Below, piece by piece: positions 40,685 through 52,247 of a stretch of 64,000 bases of DNA (positions are counted from its first letter, which is position 1; the number at the start of each line of letters is the position of its first letter). The stretch spans positions 186,001 to 250,000 of the forward strand of contig NZ_CP076024.1 of the NCBI RefSeq assembly GCF_022788635.1, read 5' to 3'. Position numbers and translations under genes: made by a program. Under the pieces are notes generated by a model. That model had not been told where the DNA came from. It worked only from the letters and a program-made list of their open reading frames with translations, and made no database searches. This DNA is from Methylobacter sp. S3L5C. Its GTDB lineage: Bacteria > Pseudomonadota > Gammaproteobacteria > Methylococcales > Methylomonadaceae.

Positions 40685-40951
40685 GTGAACTCTGCAGATA
40701 AGAAAAAATTTCGAGCTGAGGCTCATACTTTAAAACCCGTAGTTATGATAGGGCAATCAGGCCTTACAGCCGGAGTGCTGACTGAACTTGATCAAGCACT
40801 TAACATACACGAATTAATTAAGATAAAAATACGCGCAGAACGCGATCAACGCAAGCTGATCAGTGAAAAAATATGCTCTGATACCGGAGCCGAGCTAATT
40901 CAAACTATTGGTCAAATCGCGGTTATTTACCGATTAAATCCCGATAAGTAA
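40685..40951 (+). CDS. yhbY: YhbY, CRM-domain ribosome-assembly RNA-binding protein
   Basis: 88 residues making one CRM/YhbY domain: KKFRAEAHTLKPVVMIGQSG, LTAGVLTELDQALNIHELIK, IKIRAERDQRKLISEKIC. The family binds pre-50S particles. The start is a GTG at 40685 with AGGA seven bases before it; an ATG at 40681 is out of frame and stops after six codons. In the conserved arrangement this gene is divergent from rlmE, as here. A hairpin terminator follows. Confidence 0.92.
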   Translation: MNSADKKKFRAEAHTLKPVVMIGQSGLTAGVLTELDQALNIHELIKIKIRAERDQRKLISEKICSDTGAELIQTIGQIAVIYRLNPDK

Positions 40952-40958
40952 ATCCGGC

Positions 40959-41002
40959 ACAAGGTGAACGGAAATACAATACCGCTTTCACCTTGTATTT
41001 TT
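40959..41002. terminator. bidirectional terminator between yhbY and greA
   Basis: The stem acaaggtgaa / ttcaccttgt (40959-40996), with extra cgg/ccg pairs in the loop, is followed on the plus strand by ATTTTTCG. It lies between convergent yhbY and greA. Confidence 0.8.
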
Positions 41003-41010
41003 CGCCGCAA

Positions 41011-41487
41011 TTAAATATATTTAATTGAAATAATTTCATAATCAACATTACCAGCAGGCGCTTTAACCGTAACAACATCTTCTATTTCTTTGCCGATTAA
41101 CGCCCGTGCAATGGGCGACCCTACTGAAATACGGCCTTCCTTGATACTGGCTTCATCTTCACCGACAATCTGATATGTAACTCTTTTCTCGGATTCAACG
41201 TCTTCTATTTCTACCGTCGCTCCAAACACCACTTTGCCGTTGGCATCTACCTTGGTAATATCAATAATTTGCGCATTGGAAAGCTTGCCTTCAATTTCAG
41301 AAATACGCCCTTCTGCAAAACTTTGCTGCTCTTTGGCGGCATGATATTCAGCGTTTTCTTTTAAATCACCGTGTGCGCGAGCCGTGGCAATAGAGGCAAT
41401 AATACGCGGACGCACGACTGATTTTAATTCATCCAATTCTGCGCGTAATTTTTCTGCACCTTTGACAGTGAGAGGTACTTTAATCAT
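41011..41487 (-). CDS. greA: transcription elongation factor GreA
   Basis: 158 residues, the normal size. The coiled coil ([20 protein letters not shown] through AREARAHGD-type region, here [20 protein letters not shown]) carries the acidic tip DLKENAEY that reaches into the RNA polymerase channel to trigger cleavage of stalled transcripts. The C-terminal globular domain has [20 protein letters not shown]. Follows carB by 84 bases on the same strand; carAB-greA is a common gammaproteobacterial order. GGAG precedes the ATG at a slightly long spacing. Confidence 0.95.
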   Translation of the reverse strand: MIKVPLTVKGAEKLRAELDELKSVVRPRIIASIATARAHGDLKENAEYHAAKEQQSFAEGRISEIEGKLSNAQIIDITKVDANGKVVFGATVEIEDVESEKRVTYQIVGEDEASIKEGRISVGSPIARALIGKEIEDVVTVKAPAGNVDYEIISIKYI

Positions 41488-41571
41488 TTTTTTTAAACTC
41501 CATTAATATTTTTTAAGCTAAAGGCACAAAATCAACCACTAAAAAAAACGGTACTTTTTGCCCTTGCTGCT

Positions 41572-44500
41572 TCAAATCAAACTTTTATGCAAATCCTGTA
41601 GGCAATTGACATCACCTGCATCCAATTCACCCAGCGCGTAACAGGCAGCTCTCGCACCGGCCATCGTGGTGTAATAAGTTACCCGATGCTGCAAGGCTTC
41701 CCTACGCATGGTGAAGGAATCTGAAATCGCTTTTTTACCTTCTGTGGTATTAATAATCAACTGGATCTGATCATTCTTGATCATATCAACCGTGTTGGGT
41801 CGCCCTTCGTTAACCTTATAAACCACTTCACAAGGAATACCGGCTTCCTTAAGAAATCGTGCCGTACCGCCCGTTGCCACAATTTCGTATTTTTTGTCTA
41901 CCAGCATTCTGGCAATATCAGGTGCCTTGGCCTTATCGGCATCACGAATACTGATCAGCACCTTGCCGCTGTCATTCAAATTAACGCCCGCCGCTCGTTG
42001 CGACTTGGCAAAAGCTTCACCAAAGGTTTTCCCTACCCCCATCACTTCACCGGTTGATTTCATTTCAGGACCTAACAATGAATCAACACCCGGGAACTTA
42101 ACAAACGGAAACACCGCTTCCTTGACCGAGTAATAGTCAGGAATTCGTTCTTCGGTAATTCCTTGCTCTGTCAAGGTTTGCCCGACCATAACGCGAGCGG
42201 CAATTTTAGCCAGCGCATAGCCGGTCGCTTTAGAGACAAAAGGCGCCGTTCGTGATGCTCTCGGGTTAACTTCAAGGACATAAATATCTTCACCCTGAAT
42301 CGCAAACTGGGTATTCATCAACCCTCGCACACCCAGAGCCTCAGCCATTTTAGCAACTTGCTCACGCAGTTTGTCCTGAATTGCCGGAGCCAATTCATAA
42401 GGTGGTAATGAACAGGCAGAATCGCCTGAATGCACGCCGGCTTGTTCGATATGCTCCATCAAGCCGCCAATTAACACCCGTTCACCGTCATAAATGGCAT
42501 CGACATCCATTTCTACCGCGTCATCAAGAAACCGATCCAGCAATACGGGCGCATCGTTGGAAACACTCACCGCTTCTTTCATATAGCGCTGCAAGCCTTC
42601 TTCATTAAAAACGATTTCCATGCCACGACCGCCCAATACATAAGAAGGTCTGACTACCAGCGGATAACCCAGCTCTTTAGCAGCATTAACAGCTTGCTCA
42701 ACAGAACGGGCCGTGGCATTGGGCGGCTGCTTTAGTCCCAATCTTTCCAACAGTTTTTGAAACCGTTCCCTGTCCTCGGCCAAATCAATTGAATCCGGCG
42801 ATGTACCAATAATCGGGACTCCGGCAGCTTCCAAGGCTCGCGCAAGTTTCAACGGCGTCTGACCACCGTATTGAACAATCACGCCCTTTGGCTTTTCAAG
42901 ATGAACAATTTCAAGTACATCTTCCAAGGTTAATGACTCAAAATATAAACGATCCGAGGTATCAAAGTCGGTTGAAACCGTTTCAGGATTACAATTAATC
43001 ATGATGGTTTCATAACCATCCTCACGCAAAGCCAACGCCGCGTGCACACAGCAATAATCAAACTCAATACCCTGCCCGATCCGGTTAGGACCGCCACCAA
43101 GAATAATAATTTTTTCTTTATCAGAAACCCGTGCTTCACACTCTTCTTCGTAAGTGGAGTACAAATATGCCGTATCTGACGAAAATTCAGCCGCACAAGA
43201 ATCAATACGCTTATAAACAGGACGAATATTCTGCTTGTGGCGCACATTACGCACCTCAATTTCAGAAGCATCGAGCAGTTTCGCGATACGAATATCAGAA
43301 AAGCCCTTGCGCTTTAGCTTATAAAGCTCACCGTCTTTCAAGGTTGATAAGGTTTTGGTTGCCAGAGATTGCTCGGTAATAATTAAATCTTCAATTTGCG
43401 CCAAAAACCAGGGATCAATTTTGGAAGCATCATGAATCTCATCCAACGTCATACCGATACGAAAAGCATCAGCGACATATAACAAACGATCCGGCCCTGG
43501 ATGGCGCATTTCCCGCTGCATTCTTTCTCTGGCATCATCGGCGGTCAAATCGATTATCTCATCAAGACCGCTGATACCAATTTCCAGGCCACGCAAGGCT
43601 TTTTGTAATGATTCCTGAAAAGTACGGCCAATCGCCATGACTTCTCCGACTGACTTCATTTGTGTCGTCAAACGATCATCGGCCTGCGGAAATTTTTCAA
43701 AGGTAAACCGTGGCACTTTAGTTACCACGTAATCGATAGTCGGCTCAAATGATGCCGGAGTTGCACCACCGGTAATTTCATTCTTCAACTCATCCAACGT
43801 AAAACCAACCGCTAATTTGGCAGCTACTTTAGCAATCGGAAAGCCCGTTGCTTTGGAAGCCAGCGCTGACGAACGTGACACACGCGGATTCATCTCAATA
43901 ACAATCATTCGTCCATCAGCCGGATTAATCGCCACCTGAACATTGGAACCGCCGGTATCTACACCAATTTCACGCAACACCGCCAAAGAAACATTACGCA
44001 GAATTTGATATTCTTTATCGGTTAATGTTTGCGCGGGGGCTACGGTAATTGAATCGCCGGTATGCACGCCCATCGGGTCAAAATTCTCAATTGAGCAGAC
44101 GATGATGCAGTTATCTTTGGAATCACGCACCACTTCCATTTCATATTCTTTCCAACCCAATACCGATTCTTCAATCAATAATTCATTGGTGGGAGACAAA
44201 TACAAGCCGCGCTCACAAATTTCAAGAAATTCTTCTTTATTATAAGCAATACCGCCGCCGCTACCGCCCATAGTAAAAGACGGACGAATAACCGTCGGAT
44301 AACCGACTTCCTTTTGAGCCGCCAAGGCTTCTTCTATGCTATGCGCGGTTTTTGATTTTGCAACTTCATAACCAATACGCTTCATGGCATCGTTAAACAA
44401 CTGACGATCTTCGGCCATATTAATGGCTTCTTTGGTCGCGCCTATCATCTCAACGTTATATTTCGCCAGTACACCATTAGCATCAAGATCCAGCGCACAG

Positions 44501-44790
44501 TTCAACGCGGTTTGACCACCCATGGTTGGCAAAATGGCATCAGGGCGTTCTTTCGCTATAATTTTTTCGACCGTTTGCCAATCAATAGGCTCGATATAAG
44601 TTGCATCGGCCATATCAGGATCAGTCATGATAGTTGCAGGATTGGAATTTACCAAAATAACACGGTAACCTTCTTCTCTTAGCGCCTTACAGGCTTGCGT
44701 ACCTGAATAATCAAATTCACAGGCCTGACCAATAACAATTGGTCCGGCACCCAGTAGTAAAATCGATTTTATATCCGTTCTTTTTGGCAT
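41572..44790 (-). CDS. carB: carbamoyl-phosphate synthase large subunit
   Basis: 1072 residues, full length. It makes carbamoyl phosphate from bicarbonate, ammonia and two ATP for arginine and pyrimidine synthesis. Seen: two homologous ATP-grasp halves, the first starting [20 protein letters not shown] and the second [20 protein letters not shown], each with the ATP-grasp signature ([40 protein letters not shown]), and a C-terminal MGS-like allosteric domain ([20 protein letters not shown]) where UMP and ornithine act. It follows carA by 20 bases. Confidence 0.97.
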   Translation of the reverse strand: MPKRTDIKSILLLGAGPIVIGQACEFDYSGTQACKALREEGYRVILVNSNPATIMTDPDMADATYIEPIDWQTVEKIIAKERPDAILPTMGGQTALNCALDLDANGVLAKYNVEMIGATKEAINMAEDRQLFNDAMKRIGYEVAKSKTAHSIEEALAAQKEVGYPTVIRPSFTMGGSGGGIAYNKEEFLEICERGLYLSPTNELLIEESVLGWKEYEMEVVRDSKDNCIIVCSIENFDPMGVHTGDSITVAPAQTLTDKEYQILRNVSLAVLREIGVDTGGSNVQVAINPADGRMIVIEMNPRVSRSSALASKATGFPIAKVAAKLAVGFTLDELKNEITGGATPASFEPTIDYVVTKVPRFTFEKFPQADDRLTTQMKSVGEVMAIGRTFQESLQKALRGLEIGISGLDEIIDLTADDARERMQREMRHPGPDRLLYVADAFRIGMTLDEIHDASKIDPWFLAQIEDLIITEQSLATKTLSTLKDGELYKLKRKGFSDIRIAKLLDASEIEVRNVRHKQNIRPVYKRIDSCAAEFSSDTAYLYSTYEEECEARVSDKEKIIILGGGPNRIGQGIEFDYCCVHAALALREDGYETIMINCNPETVSTDFDTSDRLYFESLTLEDVLEIVHLEKPKGVIVQYGGQTPLKLARALEAAGVPIIGTSPDSIDLAEDRERFQKLLERLGLKQPPNATARSVEQAVNAAKELGYPLVVRPSYVLGGRGMEIVFNEEGLQRYMKEAVSVSNDAPVLLDRFLDDAVEMDVDAIYDGERVLIGGLMEHIEQAGVHSGDSACSLPPYELAPAIQDKLREQVAKMAEALGVRGLMNTQFAIQGEDIYVLEVNPRASRTAPFVSKATGYALAKIAARVMVGQTLTEQGITEERIPDYYSVKEAVFPFVKFPGVDSLLGPEMKSTGEVMGVGKTFGEAFAKSQRAAGVNLNDSGKVLISIRDADKAKAPDIARMLVDKKYEIVATGGTARFLKEAGIPCEVVYKVNEGRPNTVDMIKNDQIQLIINTTEGKKAISDSFTMRREALQHRVTYYTTMAGARAACYALGELDAGDVNCLQDLHKSLI

Positions 44791-44810
44791 TTTATGATTT
44801 TCTAGTCTAA

Positions 44811-45944
44811 TTATTGTTTGCTTGCATGATTCATCATATCGATAAATCCATCAAATAAGGATTCCACATCATGCGGCCCGGGCCCGGCTTCAGGATGGCC
44901 CTGAAAACTCATGGCGGGACAATCTGTCCGTTTGACGCCCTGTAAACTACCATCAAATAAAGATCGATAAGTGGCTACCAAATTAACGGGCAAACTGGCT
45001 TCATTAACGGCAAAACCATGATTTTGACTACTAATCATCACGCGCCCCGTAGCCATTTGCTGAACAGGATGATTGGCGCCGTGATGACCAAACTTCATCT
45101 TTTCAGTTTTTGCACCACTCGCCAAAGCCAACAGTTGATGACCCAAACAAATACCAAATACCGGGATTTTATTTTCCAATATTGTTTTGATAGCCTCGAT
45201 GGCATAAACACAGGGTTCAGGATCACCAGGGCCATTCGATAAAAACACGCCATCGGGATTCATTGCCAATACCGTTGCAGCCGGAGTTGTTGCCGGAACA
45301 ACTGTCACACGACATCCGCGATTAACGAGCAACCTGAGAATGTTACGTTTAATGCCAAAATCATAGGCAACCACATGCCTGGTCAGATTCTCGCCTTGGG
45401 TATGGCCGTTTTGTAAATCCCAGATATTTTCAGTCCATTCATAAATTTCGGCCGTAGTGACTTCTTTGGCCAAATCCATGCCCTTTAAGCCGGGAAAGCT
45501 CTCAATAGCCGCTTTTGCCGTATCCACACAAACCGTCTCACCGGCCATAATACAGCCACGTTGCGCGCCCTTGTCACGTAACAAACGCGTCAGTTTTCGC
45601 GTGTCTATATCAGCAATAGCGACCACCTTGTTATCCAGTAAATACTGTTGCAGCGTTTTTTCGCAGCGCCAGTTACTGGCCAATAACGGTAAATCCCTAA
45701 TAACCAAACCACTGGCAAAAACGCCAATGGATTCATCGTCTTCACTATTTGTTCCGACATTACCGATATGGGGATAGGTTAATGTTACAATTTGCCGGGC
45801 ATAAGAAGGATCGCTGAGAATTTCCTGATACCCCGTCATTGCGGTATTAAAAACCACTTCGCCTACAGAACAGCCGTCTGCACCTATAGATACACCGTTA
45901 AATACGGTTCCATCCTCTAACACCAATATTGCCGACTTAGTCAA
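44811..45944 (-). CDS. carA: carbamoyl-phosphate synthase small (glutaminase) subunit
   Basis: 377 residues. It releases ammonia from glutamine and passes it to CarB. Seen: the N-terminal domain ([34 protein letters not shown]) and the class I amidotransferase with nucleophile Cys in [16 protein letters not shown] and partner His/Glu in [14 protein letters not shown]. The start is TTG at 45944, supported by GAGG eight bases upstream; the nearby GTG is out of frame. A hairpin in the leader (45967-45998) may attenuate transcription. argH is divergent. Confidence 0.95.
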   Translation of the reverse strand: MTKSAILVLEDGTVFNGVSIGADGCSVGEVVFNTAMTGYQEILSDPSYARQIVTLTYPHIGNVGTNSEDDESIGVFASGLVIRDLPLLASNWRCEKTLQQYLLDNKVVAIADIDTRKLTRLLRDKGAQRGCIMAGETVCVDTAKAAIESFPGLKGMDLAKEVTTAEIYEWTENIWDLQNGHTQGENLTRHVVAYDFGIKRNILRLLVNRGCRVTVVPATTPAATVLAMNPDGVFLSNGPGDPEPCVYAIEAIKTILENKIPVFGICLGHQLLALASGAKTEKMKFGHHGANHPVQQMATGRVMISSQNHGFAVNEASLPVNLVATYRSLFDGSLQGVKRTDCPAMSFQGHPEAGPGPHDVESLFDGFIDMMNHASKQ

Positions 45945-45966
45945 ACACGTTACCTCAAATGTACAA

Positions 45967-45998
45967 AACGGGATGAACCTTTAAGGACTCATCCCGTT
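45967..45998 (-). promoter_or_regulatory. hairpin in carA leader, possible attenuator
   Basis: aacgggatga and its exact complement tcatcccgtt form a 10-base stem with a 12-base loop, 23 bases ahead of the carA start and followed on the minus strand by TTTTG. A weak U-run follows, so it could be a terminator-like attenuator or a start of the 5' untranslated region. The rest of 45999-46318 up to argH shows no gene; divergent promoters should lie there. Confidence 0.45.
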
Positions 45999-46318
45999 AT
46001 AAAAAATCAAACTACATCACTATACAAAATTATGGGGCTTTGGTCATTAACAATTTTTTAAATCGGCTGAGTTATGCCTGCTATTAAAATTGTTTCAGAG
46101 AGTCTTCAATACCTGCTCAGACCTTATTATAGCCGCTATATATCAGCCATAACCGACTCTCATTTACAAAAGTCCACTCGATATCTGAATCTTTCAGACT
46201 TTTTTAAAAACCCCTGATCTAGAGATGACATCCCGTTTATTTGGCCGCTTTTAGATTCATTCGCTCATGTTTTACCTGTATAATTTAGCTTCTTCAGTTA
46301 ATCCGCATAAAAATCATC

Positions 46319-47713
46319 ATGACCACAGTTAATTCCGAAAAACTTTCCAGCGCCCGCTTTGCTCAGGCAACTGATGCTTTTGTTGAAGTATTTACCGCTT
46401 CTGTTGACTTTGACAAACGCATGGCCGGGCAAGATATTCAGGGATCAATTGCCCATGCAACCATGCTGGCTCACTGTGGCATTCTGACTGACAACGAGCG
46501 TGACTTGATTATTAGCGGCCTGCATCAGATCAGTGACGAAATCATTAATGGTGAATTTGTCTGGTCGGTAAAACAGGAAGATGTACATATGAACATTGAA
46601 GCCAGACTGACTGACTTAATCGGCGTTGCCGGTAAAAAACTGCATACCGGTCGCTCTCGTAACGATCAAGTAGCCACTGATATTCGTCTTTATCTGCGCG
46701 CTGAAATTCAACACATTACCGCTCAGCTCACACGCCTGCAAACCGCTATTCTGGATTTGGCAGAACAACACACCGACACCATCATGCCGGGCTTTACGCA
46801 TTTACAGGTCGCCCAACCGATTACTTTTGGTCATCATTTAATGGCCTGGTTTGAAATGTTGGTGCGTGACCACGAAAGACTGCAAGATTGCTGTAAGCGC
46901 GTTAATATCTTGCCTTTGGGAGCTGCTGCCTTAGCAGGAACCAGTTACCCGATAGACCGCTTTATGACCGCTGACCTGCTTGGGTTTAGCCGACCCTCTG
47001 CCAATTCCCTGGATTCAGTCAGTGACCGTGATTTTGCCATTGAATTTGCCGCCGTAGGCAGCATCATCATGATGCATTTATCACGTTTTTCAGAAGAATT
47101 AATCTTGTGGTCCAGCGCGCAATTTGATTTTATCGATATGCCCGATGCCTTCTGCACCGGCTCGTCAATTATGCCGCAAAAGAAAAACCCCGATGTCCCA
47201 GAACTGGTACGTGGCAAATCAGGACGGGTAACGGGGCATTTAATGTCACTATTAATGCTGATGAAAAGCCAGCCTTTAGCGTATAACAAAGATAATCAGG
47301 AAGATAAAGAACCCCTGTTTGACACGGCAGATACGTTAATTAATTGTTTGCGGGCTTATGCCGACATGGTGCCGCATCTTGCCGCCAAAAAAGCCAATAT
47401 GTACAATTCTGCTAAACGCGGCTTTGCCACAGCAACCGATCTTGCCGATTATCTGGTTCGTAAAGGCATGGCTTTTCGTGATGCCCATGAAGTTGTCGGC
47501 TTGGCTGTGCGTGCCGGAATAGAAAGCGGTCGTGATTTATCGGAAATATCATTACCCGAATTACAACAATTTTCAGCGTTGATTACTGAAGATGTCTTTG
47601 GGTTTCTAACCCTGGAAGGCTCGGTTGCTGCGCGTAAACATATCGGTGGCACCGCCCCTGACACAGTCAGAACGGCTATTAAAACAGCACGTATGGCACT
47701 GTCAGCTTTATAA
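46319..47713 (+). CDS. argH: argininosuccinate lyase
   Basis: 464 residues, the usual size. It splits argininosuccinate into arginine and fumarate, the last step of arginine synthesis. Seen: the start [20 protein letters not shown], the substrate loop [16 protein letters not shown], the catalytic His in [16 protein letters not shown], and the family signature [12 protein letters not shown]. It lies divergent to carAB, whose product carbamoyl phosphate enters the same pathway. No ornithine transcarbamylase or argG is in the window. Confidence 0.97.
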   Translation: MTTVNSEKLSSARFAQATDAFVEVFTASVDFDKRMAGQDIQGSIAHATMLAHCGILTDNERDLIISGLHQISDEIINGEFVWSVKQEDVHMNIEARLTDLIGVAGKKLHTGRSRNDQVATDIRLYLRAEIQHITAQLTRLQTAILDLAEQHTDTIMPGFTHLQVAQPITFGHHLMAWFEMLVRDHERLQDCCKRVNILPLGAAALAGTSYPIDRFMTADLLGFSRPSANSLDSVSDRDFAIEFAAVGSIIMMHLSRFSEELILWSSAQFDFIDMPDAFCTGSSIMPQKKNPDVPELVRGKSGRVTGHLMSLLMLMKSQPLAYNKDNQEDKEPLFDTADTLINCLRAYADMVPHLAAKKANMYNSAKRGFATATDLADYLVRKGMAFRDAHEVVGLAVRAGIESGRDLSEISLPELQQFSALITEDVFGFLTLEGSVAARKHIGGTAPDTVRTAIKTARMALSAL

Positions 47714-47849
47714 CTTGTTTGCTTGGTTTTAATAGCGCCCTATAATCTCCGGCTTTTTCATAGTGCAATCTGTCAAAAGTATTAACAAATATTACCTAAA
47801 TAATTAGGTCATCAACTTTAGTTGATTGGGTTCTATCTCCCGAAATCGA

Positions 47850-47883
47850 GATACTTTTCTTTGCTTGGTCAAAGAAAAGTATC
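47850..47883. repeat. 34 bp palindrome gatacttttctttg...
   Basis: Perfect arms gatacttttctttg and caaagaaaagtatc around cttggt. It is a likely REP-type dispersed element or a terminator for argH, which ends 137 bases upstream. The surrounding gap 47714-48174 (about 460 bases) holds no convincing gene; a 73-codon frame across the palindrome lacks family features. Confidence 0.75.
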
Positions 47884-48174
47884 AACAAGAAAGCCCTACC
47901 CCCGATTACCTCTTAATCCTTCGCGTTTTTCTTTTAACAAGCGATTGACAAAAAAACTTTACCCCTTTGACATCGTAGTAAGTCCTTCCCATACCGCTGA
48001 CACGAACTTGTCCTGTTACAAATTTCGGTGCTCTACACAGTAAATGTGATGACAAGGAACCATTACGTAACATCAAGTATCAATCCATATAATTGCAAAA
48101 TAATGACAAAAAATAATCTTTAATGTATATTAAATATTAAAAATTCGTATACATTTCTGCAGATATAAAGGTTT

Positions 48175-48327
48175 ATGTTAATATTCAAAGATACACGAAA
48201 AGTTTTAAACCTGGTTGGCTCAACCGCTATTATATTAACTTGTATGCCGGCTTTTGCTGAAAAACCCAAAGTACCTCACAGCTACAGTGAAATCCAAAAG
48301 CAAACATCAAAAGTACTTAGTGCCTGA
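48175..48327 (+). pseudogene. 5' fragment of secreted subtilisin-like protease (signal peptide)
   Basis: 50 codons: MLIFKDTRKVLNLVGSTAII, LTCMPAFA and the mature start EKPKVPHSYSEIQKQTSKVL. This is a normal signal peptide with cleavage after AFA and the first ~20 residues of a propeptide, ending at a stop. The next piece of the same kind of protein, an inhibitor I9 propeptide and the protease body, begins at 50205 on the same strand. A transposase gene lies between, so one gene appears to have been interrupted. AAAGG precedes the ATG. Confidence 0.7.
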
Positions 48328-48328
48328 A

Positions 48329-50085
48329 CGAAAAAGCCACTTTTCAAAAAAACCAGCTCAACATCCGGAAATATTTTTTGGAAAAATCTTTCCGGAGTGG
48401 AACAAACGACTTATTTTCTGATTTACCATCAGTTTTTCAGAATTATTTCTAATAATCACAAATTATAAGCGCACCTTTCCTGTGGATAACCTGTTGGCTG
48501 TTCTCAAAAAAGCGTCAGGCAGCTAGTTTTTGTTGCTCGTTAACAAGCCTTAGCCGTTCCATGTCGCGTTTAATTGTGCCGAGCTTTTGAATGTTACGCG
48601 ATAACACGGCTAAGCCAACATAACGCTCGAAGGCTTCAATGCCATGATCAAGGCACTTATCCAGCCCATGTACTTCTAACGCATTAATAGCCGATTCTAC
48701 GGCGGAATGTTGCTTTTTTGCCTGTTTAAATTCCGCGGTGTATTCACGATTCTGGTCGGCTTTGGATAGCTTGCCTTTTTTGGGTAAAACGACTTGCTCA
48801 AGGAGGGCTTTCAGGTCGGTTTGATTGGCCGGACTGTGGAAACCTTTGTCAAAGCTACAGGCGTTAAAACTTGGGAATTTTACTTGAGTCGCTTTAACCA
48901 TCGGCACGGCGACTTTGTCGTCGGTAGTCTTTTGCATGACTTGACTGTGCAATATAAAGCCCTGATGGTCTTCCATGATACAGACCCGCAAGCCCAGTTC
49001 AACCGGGACTCCGGCTTTGCCTTTGCTGATCCATTCGGTGTGGGTCTGGAACAGGGAAAAGACTTTTTCATCATGGGGAATGGTTTCTCCTTGAATAGCG
49101 CGACGTCTAATCTGCTCGATTTGACGTTCGGCATGCAGGCTAAAAGTGCTCAGATCGGTAAGCAACACTTCTGGTATGTGAAAGTGATTTTTTAACGTCA
49201 ACATACTGGCTTTAGTGCGCTCAAGATAAAACCCTGCCAAATCAATATAGTCCTGGTAGGCCTGTTTGATCTCAAGTGCTTTGGCGGCCTTGATAGCGTC
49301 ATTTTTTGACGTGGAATGTTTGAGTTTTTGCAGCGTGCGATACCGCCTTTTAAATTTAGACAGGTTGTGCTTATGCAATCGCCATTCAGGCAAGGCATGT
49401 TGCAAGCTCCATTTGACGCACGTCCGAATCAGAATCCGGATCGCATCATGCAGTAAACTGATATCGGTTGGAAAATGCACGTTGGTTTTTAACACAAAAG
49501 AATCGCAACGGCCTCTGATCAGCGCATGAATATCCAGATCCAGTAATTGATAGCCGGCTCGAATAACTTCAGTACTAATACGCGCCATGATCGCTGGCGT
49601 AAACAGCTTGAGATTGTCTTTCAAGGTTTGCAGGCGATAGCGTTTGTCGGCATCAAAGCAACCAAGACCGAGCATTTCACGTAGGGTGTTATGCTGATTG
49701 GCCAACTCCAGAATGCGATCATAGTCTGTATTCAGTCCTACGCGTAGCGATCCTAACACCAAAATCGACCATTGATTCATACCGGGGCGGCCTTTGTCGA
49801 TGGCAACGATTTTTGTCACTTCGGCGTCAATTTTAGTAGGCACCACATCCTCCAGTATTTTAAAAACAGCATCCCTTAATGGCTGAGTCGTATAAATGTG
49901 TTGCAAGCCCAGCAAGATGATCGGAATGTCATCACGGGAGGAAACATCTATTTTGATATCAGCAATATCGCGTTGACCGATGCTCATTTGTGGAGAAAAT
50001 ACCTTTCTCATCGGGAGTTTTCCAACGAGAATTTGAAAGCTGAGGCGCTTATCCGGGAGGTAGCTTTTGCCAAGCCCTTTTCGAT
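48329..50085. mobile_element. insertion sequence, ISNCY/IS1202-like (ends approximate)
   Basis: Contains one transposase gene. Candidate imperfect terminal repeats are cgaaaaagccacttttcaaaa at the left (~48329) and the complement of ttttgccaagcccttttcg at the right (~50067-50085); the match is partial and no exact target duplication was found, so ends are uncertain. It separates the two parts of the protease gene. Confidence 0.5.
48515..50011 (-). CDS. ISNCY-family (IS1202-like) transposase
   Basis: 498 residues, full length for the group and free of stops. It opens MRKVFSPQMSIGQRDIADIK, the typical start of ISNCY transposases, with IVAIDKGRPGMNQWSILVLG and LGCFDADKRYRLQTLKDNLK soon after. 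The DDE-type catalytic region includes HAERQIEQIRRRAIQGETIP, a PVELGLRVCIMEDHQGFILH strand (acidic), and ACSFDKGFHSPANQTDLKAL (Asp). The gene looks intact, so the copy may still move. Transcribed opposite to the interrupted protease gene. Confidence 0.88.
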   Translation of the reverse strand: MRKVFSPQMSIGQRDIADIKIDVSSRDDIPIILLGLQHIYTTQPLRDAVFKILEDVVPTKIDAEVTKIVAIDKGRPGMNQWSILVLGSLRVGLNTDYDRILELANQHNTLREMLGLGCFDADKRYRLQTLKDNLKLFTPAIMARISTEVIRAGYQLLDLDIHALIRGRCDSFVLKTNVHFPTDISLLHDAIRILIRTCVKWSLQHALPEWRLHKHNLSKFKRRYRTLQKLKHSTSKNDAIKAAKALEIKQAYQDYIDLAGFYLERTKASMLTLKNHFHIPEVLLTDLSTFSLHAERQIEQIRRRAIQGETIPHDEKVFSLFQTHTEWISKGKAGVPVELGLRVCIMEDHQGFILHSQVMQKTTDDKVAVPMVKATQVKFPSFNACSFDKGFHSPANQTDLKALLEQVVLPKKGKLSKADQNREYTAEFKQAKKQHSAVESAINALEVHGLDKCLDHGIEAFERYVGLAVLSRNIQKLGTIKRDMERLRLVNEQQKLAA

Positions 50086-50204
50086 GAAAATAATAATCAT
50101 AATTATCAGCAAGTTACTTAAATTCAGCATTTTATACGCCAATAGGCTGTTATTTGATTTTCAATAGCCTATTTTATCGCAACTTATTGTTTTGTATTAA
50201 ATAA

Positions 50205-52109
50205 TTTATTACCGTTCAAACACTACTTAAAACCGAGGAACATATCCCCGATCAGTATATAGTCGTTTTTAGAAATAATGCTGTCGGTAAAAAATCAATT
50301 TATTCTACCGGTAACCTTGCTGCTGATGTGGATGACTTGGCAGATACTCTGACTTACAGACACGGTGGTTCACGCGGTAAAACATGGAGTCGTGCCCTTA
50401 AAGGCATGGCAGTTCATATGTCTGCCCGACAAGCAGCAAAGCTTGCCAATGATCCCGATGTTGCTCTGGTTGAGCAAGACGGTGTTGTTCACGCTGATAC
50501 AACTCAAACAACCGCAACATGGGGCCTGGATCGCATTGATCAAACAAACCTACCCCTGAGCACTGATTATAGCTACGCTAACTCGGGTACTGGCGTTACT
50601 GCTTTTGTTATCGATACCGGCATTAGAATTACCCACCAGGAATTCGGTAGCCGCGCAACTTGGGGAACCAATACGACAGACACTACTAATACGGACTGCA
50701 ATGGGCATGGCACACATGTTTCTGGAACCATAGGTGGCACAACTTACGGCGTTGCCAAAAACGTGAAGTTGGTAGCCGTTAAAGTACTTGACTGCACAGG
50801 CTCTGGATCCTGGTCGGGCGTGATAGCGGGTATCGACTGGGTAACCAGCCATAAAACTTCAAATTCTGTAGCCAATATGAGCTTGGGAGGCAGTTACTCA
50901 GCCGCCATCAACACGGCAGTATCCAACTCTATTGCCGCAGGTATTGTTTATGCTGTTGCTGCCGGCAACGATAGCACGACTACTGTTAATGCTGATGCAT
51001 GTCTTGCATCACCGGCCTCTACACCTAACGCAATCACAGTAGGGGCTACTGACACAACCGATGCTCGTTCCTATTTTTCAGACATAGGAACCTGTCTTGA
51101 TATTTTTGCTCCCGGCAGAAACATAAGCTCTGCCTGGAATACTAATGATACCGCAACCAACACCATCAGTGGCACATCAATGGCCACGCCGCATGTTACC
51201 GGGGCTGCTGCACTTTATCTGTCTTCTTATCCAGGAGCAACACCCGCCCAAGTTACAACAGCACTAACACAAAACGCCAGCGTCAATAAAGTGACCAATG
51301 CCGGAACGGGATCGCCTAATAAGTTACTTTACACCACTATAACGCCTCCTGATTTAATGCCTCCAACGGTAATACTGGATACCCCGACTACAAACTCAAC
51401 TTTGATGGGCATCACTACTCTTTCAGCAACTGCCAATGACAACATTGGAGTTACCAAAGTTGAGTTTTATGCCAACACCTCGCTGCTGGGCACCTTCACA
51501 ACAGCCCCTTATAACTTAAACTGGAATTCTCAGTTATTAGCCAATGGCACTTATAATTTAACCGCGAAAGCTAGTGATGCCGGCGGCAATGCTACTTTTT
51601 CAATACCTGCCTCTGTTACCGTAGCAAATACTGTTACAGCTTGCACTACCATTAGCCAACAGATTATTGATGGGGACTTCGAGTCAGGATCGACATCCTG
51701 GGTACAAACCAATGTAATTTGGAATTTAGGAGCCGCTAAAGCTTACGGCGGCTCTTGGCTGGCTTGGCTAGGTGGATATGGAGTCACTAGCGTCGACAAC
51801 CTGTATCAAAGCGTTACCATCCCTGCTAATGCTTGCTCAGCAAACTTCAGCTTCAGGATAAAAATTACCACGACCGAAACAACCAAAACAGCAACTAACG
51901 ACACTATATCAGTCAATGTGACTAATAGTTCAGGCGTTGTATTAAGAAAGCTTGCAACCTACTCCAACTTGAACAAGTCCACTGGCTACGTGCTGAAAAA
52001 CTTTAACTTATTAGCATACAAAGGCCAGACTATCAGGCTACAATTGCGTTCAATTGAAAATTCTTCTCGTGCAACAAATTTTTTTATTGATAATGTTTCT
52101 TTGAATTAA
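50205..52109 (+). pseudogene. subtilisin-like (S8) secreted protease body, start removed by IS
   Basis: Open from just after a stop at 50202. It begins within an I9 propeptide (EEHIPDQYIVVFRNN), then the S8 domain with VTAFVIDTGI (Asp), DCNGHGTHVSGTIGG (His) and NTISGTSMATPHVTGAAALY (Ser), all intact. An Ig-like module follows (PPTVILDTPTTNSTLMGITT, VEFYANTSLLGTF), then a ~155-residue C-terminal beta-sandwich (IIDGDFESGSTSW to FFIDNVSLN). The only nearby start is GTG 50328, which would drop the signal peptide and half the propeptide, so a secreted enzyme cannot be made. Everything else is intact, so the break is recent. Confidence 0.75.
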
Positions 52110-52115
52110 AAAAGT

Positions 52116-52134
52116 CCACATGTTAAACATGTGG
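52116..52134 (+). terminator. hairpin after protease gene
   Basis: ccacatgtt-aaacatgtgg forms a 9-base stem eight bases past the protease stop, followed by a second small stem gcgc/gcgc. There is no T-run, so termination is likely but not certain. Confidence 0.45.
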
Positions 52135-52247
52135 CGCAATATTTTCGCGCCTATGTTTAACTACAGACTTTCAGAAATTAAATTGCCAATTTACGTTGCT
52201 GTAAACTCATACAGATAATAATGACTCTTACATTACCTTGAGAACTC

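Noticed and set aside
47822-48043. 73-codon frame after argH
   Set aside because: It runs across a perfect palindrome and has no ribosome binding site or recognisable domain.
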